A stretch of DNA of 64,000 bases, from positions 372,001 to 436,000 of the forward strand of contig JBDVBY010000001.1 in NCBI GenBank assembly GCA_039942715.1, given 5' to 3'. Below the pieces are notes generated by a model. The model saw only the letters and a list, made by a program, of their open reading frames with translations, had not been told where the DNA came from and made no database searches. Origin of the DNA: JABDJX01 sp039942715 (lineage in GTDB: Bacteria > Pseudomonadota > Alphaproteobacteria > Rhodobacterales > Rhodobacteraceae). Below, one piece after another: positions 25,590-32,078 of the stretch (position 1 is the first letter of the stretch; every line of letters begins with the position of its first letter). The translations under genes and the position numbers were made by a program.

Positions 25590-26255
25590 TTACGTCTCGA
25601 ATCGAGAGCGTTCTTCCTGTAGCTTGCGCAGCTTTTTGACCGGCTTCGCAGCGCCCATGGTTGCGATCTGTGGAAACATAGCAAGCACCTCTTTGCGTTG
25701 CAGATCCACTTGCGGCAGCGCCGGAGCATCGTCTGGGTGCAAACAATCCGCCCAAGCGCCATTGGCCATAATCACGGCTTGCGAATTAAACAGCATGTGC
25801 AGATAGCTGACCCCGAGTGAGGGCGCAGGCACAATCCGCTGATGATCGATCAAAGCGCGTGCCGGGATCAGCACCTCTTGCCCGCGCACGGCAAATTTGT
25901 GTTGCGGGCTGACCAGCATATCGCGTTCCGGACGACCGCGCCCCAACGCGCCCTTTTTGATCAAAACGGGGCGCAGATCATTGTTTGCTGTCAGGTCGTG
26001 ATAGGAAAAATCACATCGGCCGGTCCAAACCACGCGCTTTAGTCCGTGCGCACGCGTGACCACACGATCCCCTTTGCGCAATAATTCGATTGGACGCTGG
26101 CCGCGTTCGGTTGAGATGAAAGTACCTGGCGTGAACAAAACAATAGCCCCAAACATACGAGGGGAATTGTCCGAACGTAGGTAAGAAACGGGGACCGACG
26201 CGTTTTTGCCCCATGAAACCTCTCCACCCAGAGATTGTTCACACGGGGCGCGCAT
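25590..26255 (-). CDS. Hint-domain protein (Hedgehog/intein fold), nucleophile position changed
   Basis: A 221-aa protein with a Hint_2-type domain from about residue 37. Its sequence runs FTPGTFISTERGQRPIELLRKGDRVVTRAHGL, then VWTG, then MLVSPQHKFAV, which is the HxxF/H block of the fold. In self-processing Hint proteins a Cys stands just before the FTPGT-like strand; here that codon is TTG, so the residue is Leu. Autoprocessing is doubtful. ATG 26255 is chosen. Such proteins are frequent in Rhodobacterales and often belong to RTX/secreted proteins, but no RTX repeats are present. It is convergent with the fusion gene. Confidence 0.72.
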   Translation of the reverse strand: MRAPCEQSLGGEVSWGKNASVPVSYLRSDNSPRMFGAIVLFTPGTFISTERGQRPIELLRKGDRVVTRAHGLKRVVWTGRCDFSYHDLTANNDLRPVLIKKGALGRGRPERDMLVSPQHKFAVRGQEVLIPARALIDHQRIVPAPSLGVSYLHMLFNSQAVIMANGAWADCLHPDDAPALPQVDLQRKEVLAMFPQIATMGAAKPVKKLRKLQEERSRFET

Positions 26256-26715
26256 CGATCCCCGCCGCCATAAAAGGCAGCACTCGATACCCACCCTTAC
26301 AGGTTGCCCCTGTAAGTCATGTGCGACACCCCCGATGCCGCATCACATACCCCCCAGCGAGGTGTTCACACATTACTCAACGGCGGATGTCTGCCAAAGG
26401 AAAAAAGGCGGAAAGGTGTCAAAGATTTTTACCTGTTAATCAAAAATCAATTGCTTTTACCTTAGGTAAGTCAGGGGAATTGTGCGCCTTTTGGAAACAG
26501 CGTTTCGGGGGTGAATCGCCGATGTTGTGGTTGATCAATCAGCTGAACACGCGTGCTGCGCTTTATGGGCACAACTAAGGGCAGAGTGCGTTTCCAAACC
26601 GGAACCAATCGAACGGGCAAGTGTTAACCAATTTGGCAAAACAGAGCCGCACTAATGTGCCGCTTGTGCAGACACGTTTGTGTTCAATCCAGCCCAGATC
26701 CTTTGATTGACGACG
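26256..26715. other. 460-bp gene-free stretch upstream of the Hint gene
   Basis: No convincing coding frame exists here; the open frames are rich in Pro/His/Arg and lack start signals. The stretch is AT-richer in its middle. It holds the inverted repeat at 26296-26316, two copies of TTTTACC (near 26426 and 26455), and the small dyad TTACC-tta-GGTAA (26458-26470). These probably form the control region of the Hint gene. Confidence 0.5.
26296..26316. promoter_or_regulatory. Inverted repeat upstream of the Hint-domain gene
   Basis: Perfect 8-bp arms CTTACAGG and CCTGTAAG are separated by TTGCC. The dyad sits 41 to 61 bp upstream of the Hint gene start, a usual place for an operator or for an mRNA leader hairpin. 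The related core ACAGGTAA also occurs upstream of modA at 29226-29233. Confidence 0.4.
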
Positions 26716-27744
26716 CTATAAGCGGTTTTCTGCCGAATCGGAAATCACCGGACGTGGCAAAACACGCAGGATTGTCAGCCAGATCAAACTGCCAATCGCG
26801 TAAGGGCCGGCCTTTGGAAGCACCAGGCTTTGCCCAAAGACATCGACGCCAAGCCCGCCTTCGCTTTGAGTGACTGTTGCAGGCAACGTGGCCAAAGCAT
26901 CGCTGCGCCCCGGATCTTGTGCCGAGAGTAAAATACTCTCGATCGGCAAGCCCAGCTCTACACGTTCCCCAACACCAGCGATGAGCGGCAAAGCAATCTC
27001 GGCCACCTGCCCCGAGTTGGGTTCACCGCTTGCACCATCAATGGCCACTCGCATCACCCCATCGCTGACAGCGGTGACCGTTGCCAGCAATCGCGCCGGC
27101 GATGTGCGCCATCCCGTTAATCGCCCACCAGACAGCCCCAAAACCCGATCTGCCAGCGTCGTTACCTCGTCCATCGAGTGCGTGACATAGATCGACGGCA
27201 CCTGCGCTTCGCCAACGGCACGCGCGATGTAAGGCAACATTTCGGATTTCCGAGCCCCATCCAAGCCCGCCAAAGGTTCGTCCAAAAACAACACGGCAGG
27301 GTTTGACGCCAAACAACGTGCCAAAGCCACGCGCCGCGCCTCCCCCCCCGAAAGACCAACAACTGACCGGTTCATCAGCGCGCCAAGCTCAAGCGCATCG
27401 ACAATAGCATCGTAAGAGCGCACCTCGCGCCGCCGCGCACCGTATGAGATGTTGCCCGCCACATCGAGATGCGGAAACAGCGTGTTGTTTTGAAACACAT
27501 AGCCGATGCGCCGCGCTTCTGGTGGCAAATAGTCGCCCGGCCCGTCCCAGATTTCGCCGCGAAAGCGCACCTCTGCGCTTGGCGTCCGCTCAAGTCCCGC
27601 CAGCGCGCGCAACAGCGTGGTTTTCCCTCCACCAGAGGGCCCAACTACCGCTGTGATCCCTGTCAGTGGAATGCTTTCAGCCGCCTCAAGCGAAAACAAC
27701 TCACCGCGCGACAAAGCTATCGAAAAGTCGAGCGTATCAGCCAA
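26716..27744 (-). CDS. modC: Molybdate ABC transporter, ATP-binding protein
   Basis: The 342-aa ATPase of the ModABC molybdate importer. Walker A is GPSGGGKTT, the Q-loop is YVFQNN, the signature is LSGGEARRVALARCL and Walker B is VLFLDEPLAGLD. It also has a C-terminal extension of about 110 residues with a molybdate-binding (TOBE/Mop-like) domain. Its start overlaps the modB stop by 8 bp. Gene order modA-modB-modC is transcribed on the minus strand. Confidence 0.93.
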   Translation of the reverse strand: MADTLDFSIALSRGELFSLEAAESIPLTGITAVVGPSGGGKTTLLRALAGLERTPSAEVRFRGEIWDGPGDYLPPEARRIGYVFQNNTLFPHLDVAGNISYGARRREVRSYDAIVDALELGALMNRSVVGLSGGEARRVALARCLASNPAVLFLDEPLAGLDGARKSEMLPYIARAVGEAQVPSIYVTHSMDEVTTLADRVLGLSGGRLTGWRTSPARLLATVTAVSDGVMRVAIDGASGEPNSGQVAEIALPLIAGVGERVELGLPIESILLSAQDPGRSDALATLPATVTQSEGGLGVDVFGQSLVLPKAGPYAIGSLIWLTILRVLPRPVISDSAENRL

Positions 27745-28408
27745 TGCGCGCGCCTCCCCGCCGGTTCAGGAAATAAACCAGCGTCAGAACGCACAGCGAG
27801 AAGACCAAGAGCCAGAAAGACACCGTATGTGCCGTGCGGTAATCCAACGTCTCGACGGCATTGAAAACTTCAATTGAAATCACCCGCGTTTTGCCGGGAA
27901 TATTGCCGCCCACCATCAGCACCACGCCAAATTCGCCAATGGTGTGGGCAAAACTTAGCACGGCGGCTGTGATGAACCCACGCCGCGCCATAGGCAGCGA
28001 GACTGAGAAAAACGCATCACGCGATGTCGCTCCAAGCGTACGCGCCGCTTCCAGCGTGTTCTTGGGAATCGTGCTGAACGCTGACTGCATCGGTTGCACC
28101 GCAAAAGGCAGCGAATAGATCACCGAGGCAATCACCAACCCGGTGAAACTAAACGCCAACGTATCACCTGTGGCACGCAACCACGCCCCGCCTAACGCAG
28201 TGTCAGGCGACATTAAAACCAAAAGGTAAAACCCCAAAACAGTCGGCGGCAACACCAATGGCAATGCTGTGATCGCTTCGAACAACGGTTTTGTGCGCGC
28301 CTTTGTCGTGGCCAGCCACCAGCCAAGCGGCAGGGCAATGATCAACAAAATTACCGTGGAAATCGCAGCCAACTGCACCGTCAGCCATATGGCAGGCCAC
28401 ACACTCAT
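27737..28408 (-). CDS. modB: Molybdate ABC transporter, permease
   Basis: A 223-aa inner-membrane permease with five to six helices. The coupling (EAA) loop is EAARTLGATSRDAFFSVSLP, and LPLVLPPTVLGFYLL and FAHTIGEFGVVLMVGG are hallmarks of ModB. It overlaps modA by 4 bp and modC by 8 bp, indicating translational coupling. Confidence 0.95.
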   Translation of the reverse strand: MSVWPAIWLTVQLAAISTVILLIIALPLGWWLATTKARTKPLFEAITALPLVLPPTVLGFYLLVLMSPDTALGGAWLRATGDTLAFSFTGLVIASVIYSLPFAVQPMQSAFSTIPKNTLEAARTLGATSRDAFFSVSLPMARRGFITAAVLSFAHTIGEFGVVLMVGGNIPGKTRVISIEVFNAVETLDYRTAHTVSFWLLVFSLCVLTLVYFLNRRGGARIG

Positions 28409-29127
28409 TGGTTGGGAAGGATGTAACCGGCCTCTTCAATCAGCTTTCGGGCCGCATCAGATGACAACCACGTCCAAAACGCCTGCGCTGCCGGGTTGCC
28501 TGCCGCGCGCGCCAACAAGGCCGCATCCTGCGTGATCTCACCATAAAGCCCATCGATCTCAAGCACATGCTCGGGTGCTAAAAGCGGCACTTGGGCGGCC
28601 GACACAAAGGCGATCTCTGCGTTGCGCGTGGTAAAAACGATCCCAACCTGGCCGACATTAGACATCAGCACCGGGCGGAACGTGGCTGTGTCCAGCGCCA
28701 GCCCTTCCATCGCGCGTGTCGCGGCCAAACCATAAGGCGCGACCGTCGGGTCAGCCAAAGCCACGGTCTTGCCTTGCACCACATCTGAGGCGGTGTCGCG
28801 CGTGATTGGAAGGCTTGAAACAACAACCAAACGTCCCAAAGCATAGGTTTTCGTCGCGGACGCGCGGCGGCGTTCGATCAGTTCTGCCGGGCGGTGCGCG
28901 TCTGCTGCCAAAAACACATCAAATGGCGCACCTTGGTCGATCTGTGCGAATATCTGCCCGGTTGATCCATGGCTGATCACCACTTCATGACCAGTCTCAG
29001 CACTAAAGGCCGCGGCTACTTTTTGAGCTGTCGTCAGGAAATTGGACGCTACCGCCAGAGTTACCTCTTCGGCCAACGCCCCCGCCCCCCACAGGCACAG
29101 CACAAGTGTTAGGATGCACTTTTTCAT
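28405..29127 (-). CDS. modA: Molybdate ABC transporter, substrate-binding protein
   Basis: A 240-aa periplasmic molybdate receptor. The signal peptide MKKCILTLVLCLWGAGALA ends before EEVTLAVASNF, the standard ModA start. SHGSTGQIFAQIDQGAPFDVFLAAD is the oxyanion-binding region, followed by VVQGKTVALADPTVAPYG. ATG 29127 is chosen because it begins the signal peptide; the open frame runs 52 codons further up without one. No modE is seen nearby. Confidence 0.94.
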   Translation of the reverse strand: MKKCILTLVLCLWGAGALAEEVTLAVASNFLTTAQKVAAAFSAETGHEVVISHGSTGQIFAQIDQGAPFDVFLAADAHRPAELIERRRASATKTYALGRLVVVSSLPITRDTASDVVQGKTVALADPTVAPYGLAATRAMEGLALDTATFRPVLMSNVGQVGIVFTTRNAEIAFVSAAQVPLLAPEHVLEIDGLYGEITQDAALLARAAGNPAAQAFWTWLSSDAARKLIEEAGYILPNQ

Positions 29128-29298
29128 CACAAGCGCTTTCAGGCCATGATCCTGCGGGGATTGCAACAGGTCGAAGGCAAAAACTGACGTTTTTCCAACA
29201 AGTGGAAGGCTACGCCGTCTCTCATGACAGGTAAATAAACGGAGTGTTGTCCGCGATATCGCACTCGCAGTCGATTTTTGCATTGCAAAAACCGACGT

Positions 29299-29384
29299 TG
29301 GTGCCCGAGGTGAGACTCGAACTCACACGATGTTGCCATCGGGGGATTTTGAATCCCCTGCGTCTACCATTCCGCCACTCGGGC
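29299..29384 (-). tRNA. tRNA-Leu(CAA)
   Basis: An 86-nt class II tRNA on the minus strand with encoded CCA. The acceptor stem is GCCCGAG/CTCGGGC. The D-arm segment TGGCGGAATGGTAGACGC is identical to that of the other tRNA-Leu in this window. The anticodon loop TTCAAAA gives CAA. It has a long variable arm and the T-loop GAGTTCGAGTCTC. Confidence 0.96.
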
Positions 29385-29440
29385 ACGGAAGCTTCTCTTA
29401 CATAGTCAACAAAGCCCTGTGAAGCAGAAAAACGCTCTCC

Positions 29441-29575
29441 CCTTCATCTATTTAAAAATACTCTCTGACCTCTCGCGCACCTAAACCGGCTCTGCCAGTT
29501 TCGCGATTGTACAAATCGCTTCAGAGCTCTGGAGGGGCCGCGCCCCTCCAGTTGGTCGACGCATCGCAGATGCGG
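29441..29575 (+). repeat. Intergenic two-hairpin element, copy C
   Basis: The leader TTTAAAAATACTCTCTGACC is followed, after an insertion of about 50 bp, by a perfect 10-bp stem CTGGAGGGGC-cgc-GCCCCTCCAG (29529-29551). Then come TTGGTCGAC and a second hairpin GCATC-gca-GATGC (29561-29573). The order and linker match copies B and E. It lies between the 3' end of the metallopeptidase gene and tRNA-Leu. Confidence 0.6.
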
Positions 29576-29581
29576 CGAAAT

Positions 29582-30430
29582 CTAAAGGTTATTCGTCCCA
29601 AACGTATCGCATTGGGCCATATCGCCCGTTTCATAGCCTTGCGCAAACCAGCGCTGACGCTGCTCGGATGTGCCATGGGTAAACGTATGTGGTTGCGGAC
29701 GTCGCCCGGCGTTGCGCTGCAGAGTGTCATCGCCAATCTGTTTGGCCGCGTTCATCGCCTCGGCGATGTCCCCTCGTTCAAGTGAGCCGAACTTAGCTTG
29801 GGCAGCACGCGCCCAGATACCGGAGAAACAGTCGGCTTGAAGTTCGATGCGGACAGAAATCAGATTAGATTCTTCTTTGCTGACCTGCGCGCGCACACGA
29901 TTAGCTTGCCCCAAAACGCCAAGTTCGTTTTGCACATGGTGCGCCACCTCGTGTGCCACAACATAGGCGGCCGCAAAATCACCGCCCGCGCCCATACGTT
30001 TTTCCATTGTGGTAAAGAAATTCGTGTCCAGATAAACTTTGCGATCCGCCGGGCAATAAAACGGCCCCGTCGCTCCAGAAGCATTGCCGCACGGCGATTG
30101 CGTCACGCCCTTGAACAACACAAGCGTCATCGGGTTGTAGGGCTTGCCCACTTGGCTTGGGAATATATCGTTCCACACCTCTTCGGTGTCTGCCAAAGTG
30201 ACAGAAACAAACTGTCCGGCGCGCTGATCAGCCGGGGTCAATTCGCCGGTGCTTGTTTCAACCTGCCCACCGCCGCCGCCTTGCAAGAAGGGCGTGACAT
30301 CAATCCCAAAGAAATACCCAACACCCAAAATAATCAGCATCCCAACAATGCCAATCGATCCAGTCGCGCGTCGGGTCATTCCCCGGCGATCCTCGACGTT
30401 GCGACTTCCTCTGCGCCCCTGCCACTTCAT
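29582..30430 (-). CDS. Membrane-anchored neutral zinc metallopeptidase (YpfJ family)
   Basis: A 282-aa protein. A short basic N-terminus (MKWQGRRGSRNVEDRRG) and one membrane helix (about 25-42) precede a Gly-rich linker and the metallopeptidase domain. The zinc motif is HEVAHH (H160, E161, H164), with ELQADCFSGIWA giving the downstream acidic ligand. It has all the marks of the YpfJ/KPN_02809 family. The substrate is unknown and the active site is predicted to face the periplasm. It is divergent from the ExoD-family gene. Confidence 0.9.
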   Translation of the reverse strand: MKWQGRRGSRNVEDRRGMTRRATGSIGIVGMLIILGVGYFFGIDVTPFLQGGGGGQVETSTGELTPADQRAGQFVSVTLADTEEVWNDIFPSQVGKPYNPMTLVLFKGVTQSPCGNASGATGPFYCPADRKVYLDTNFFTTMEKRMGAGGDFAAAYVVAHEVAHHVQNELGVLGQANRVRAQVSKEESNLISVRIELQADCFSGIWARAAQAKFGSLERGDIAEAMNAAKQIGDDTLQRNAGRRPQPHTFTHGTSEQRQRWFAQGYETGDMAQCDTFGTNNL

Positions 30431-30582
30431 GCGTGCTCTCCAAAACTCACTTTAACTCTGCGCAGTGTGCACAAGCCACGCCATAACGGCAACGGTCTGC
30501 GCGTGGTAAATTGAAGTGTGGTGTACGGGACGCCGGTTTGCTAGGAGAAGCCTCGCAAGCGCGAAGAAAAGGAGGCGCCCGC

Positions 30583-31197
30583 ATGGACGCGCAGTCCCTT
30601 GAAGAGATGCCGATTTCGCGTCGGCTTTACACTCTGGCTGAAGACGCCGAGGGCGACACCGTCACGCTTGACTGGATCCTGACCCAGCTGCATGAACGCG
30701 CGTTCGGCCTCTTTCTGTTGGTCCTAGCATTGCCTTGCTGCATACCGTTTCTCTACGGCATCCCGCAGATCGTTGCTTTGCCTTTGATGTTTGTCTCGGC
30801 ACAAATACTTTTGGGCCGCACATCGCCTTGGTTGCCGACACGTCTCGGCGCACGGGAAGTCTCGAAAGCGAGCCTGCACGCCCTCGCGGACCGCGCAAAG
30901 CCATGGCTCGAACGGATAGAGGCGCTCAGCCGTCCACGGCTCGGGGTGCTGACGCGCCCGCCTATTGACCGCATAGTCGGGATCGCACTGGTGCTTTTTA
31001 GCGCGTCGATCCTTGTGCCTCTACCGGCCACGAACACAGTACCGGGCCTTGCCGTCGTTATTGTTTCGATGGGTTTCCTGCAGCGGGACGGCATACTTGT
31101 TTTGGTAGGATCGGTGATCGGCACGCTGTGGATCGCGACATTAATCTTTGCAGGCACAACGCTTGTAACGCTGCTGAAAGGATGGCTGGGCCTATGA
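30583..31197 (+). CDS. ExoD-family membrane protein
   Basis: A 204-aa protein with about four membrane segments, of the ExoD family (named for Sinorhizobium exopolysaccharide mutants with alkali sensitivity). Family blocks are ALPCCIPFLYGIPQIVALPL, the SRPRLGVLTRPPIDRIVG cytoplasmic loop and the C-terminal hydrophobic pair. ATG 30583 has a strong AAAGGAGG site upstream. It overlaps dsbB by 4 bp (ATGA), so the two are co-translated. Its exact role is unknown. Confidence 0.85.
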   Translation: MDAQSLEEMPISRRLYTLAEDAEGDTVTLDWILTQLHERAFGLFLLVLALPCCIPFLYGIPQIVALPLMFVSAQILLGRTSPWLPTRLGAREVSKASLHALADRAKPWLERIEALSRPRLGVLTRPPIDRIVGIALVLFSASILVPLPATNTVPGLAVVIVSMGFLQRDGILVLVGSVIGTLWIATLIFAGTTLVTLLKGWLGL

Positions 31198-31685
31198 CCG
31201 CCGAAGACCAAGCCCGTCGCACGATGTATCTGGCTGCCGCAGGTTCCGCAGCCCTGTTGATCGGAGCTTTTGTCTTCGAGGCTCTTGGATACGCGCCGTG
31301 CAAACTCTGCATTTGGCAGCGATGGCCACACGCCGTCGCTGTCGTGGCGGGTCTATTGGTGGCTGTCAGTGGGCCTAAGTTCATCTGGTCGGTCATCGGC
31401 ACTTTCGGCGCGCTAATCAGTGGTGGGCTCGGCATCTATCACACCGGCGTCGAAAAAGGCTGGTGGGAAGGTCCCTCGTCTTGTTCCGGCGACGCAGGCG
31501 CACTCTCGGGCATGTCCGGCGCGGATCTGCTCTCAACCGCAGGCCCGGTAAACATCGTGATGTGCGACGAGGTCGCGTGGTCTCTGATGGGAATTTCCAT
31601 GGCGAGTTGGAACGCAGTTTTCTCACTGATTTTGGCGCTGATTTGGGTGCAGGCGAGCAAGGCGCTGAATACGAAAGAAGGTTAA
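31194..31685 (+). CDS. dsbB: Disulfide bond formation protein DsbB
   Basis: A 163-aa inner-membrane quinone reductase that re-oxidises DsbA. It has four helices and both cysteine pairs: C36-K-L-C39 in the first periplasmic loop, and C97 and C124 in the second. R43 after the first pair is the quinone-side Arg. It is coupled to the ExoD-family gene through ATGA. The stop overlaps the end of a small minus-strand gene by 4 bp. Confidence 0.92.
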   Translation: MTAEDQARRTMYLAAAGSAALLIGAFVFEALGYAPCKLCIWQRWPHAVAVVAGLLVAVSGPKFIWSVIGTFGALISGGLGIYHTGVEKGWWEGPSSCSGDAGALSGMSGADLLSTAGPVNIVMCDEVAWSLMGISMASWNAVFSLILALIWVQASKALNTKEG

Positions 31686-31960
31686 GGTAGCAATTGGCCT
31701 AACAATTCAGCAGGACGATGTTCGCAGTCAGTATCCAATGGGTGCAGCCAAAGGCAGGGAACGAGAACCATCAAAAGTATGGCGACAAAGGTGCCAAACG
31801 CGGCGTGAAAACAGAAAACACATACACCTACAAAGATGGATACTACTCTCTTGCCGTATAGGTTCCCGGCCAAAATAATTCGTCGTGCTCTAATCCCAAA
31901 GAACAGTGGCAAGATCACGCAAAAGAACGCGCCAATAAAGATATAAAGAGCAGTTTCCAT
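31682..31960 (-). CDS. Small membrane protein of unknown function
   Basis: A 92-aa frame from ATG 31960. A helix METALYIFIGAFFCVILPLFFG, a basic loop RARRIILAGNLYGKR and a second helix VFCFHAAFGTFVAILLMVLVPCLWL give a plausible two-pass topology with the positive loop inside. The ribosome-binding site is weak. It is tail-to-tail with dsbB, with overlapping ends. I do not recognise the family; coding is likely but not certain. Confidence 0.5.
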   Translation of the reverse strand: METALYIFIGAFFCVILPLFFGIRARRIILAGNLYGKRVVSIFVGVCVFCFHAAFGTFVAILLMVLVPCLWLHPLDTDCEHRPAELLGQLLP

Positions 31961-31992
31961 GCGCAAAATTAGACCCGCTCCGCCACCACTGC

Positions 31993-32040
31993 AACACATA
32001 GCCATTGCACCTAGGTCTTGGGGTCTGATAGATATGTGTT
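31993..32040. promoter_or_regulatory. Spaced inverted repeat in the gyrA upstream region
   Basis: AACACATA (31993-32000) and TATGTGTT (32033-32040) are perfect complements, 32 bp apart, ending 38 bp before the gyrA start. They could close a leader hairpin or form a two-site operator. gyrA is supercoiling-controlled in many bacteria, but nothing here ties the repeat to that. Confidence 0.3.
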
Positions 32041-32078
32041 AACGATATCTAGCTGTTCGGACCATAAGAGAGCAAACC

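Noticed and set aside
26213..26578. Plus-strand frame in the gene-free stretch upstream of the Hint gene
   Set aside because: Translation is Pro/His/Arg-rich with no protein-like periodicity, no ribosome-binding site, and it overlaps the control-region dyads.
26622..26640. CtrA-like site TTAACC upstream of modC's end
   Set aside because: Only one half-site is seen, and it lies downstream of the mod operon rather than at a promoter.
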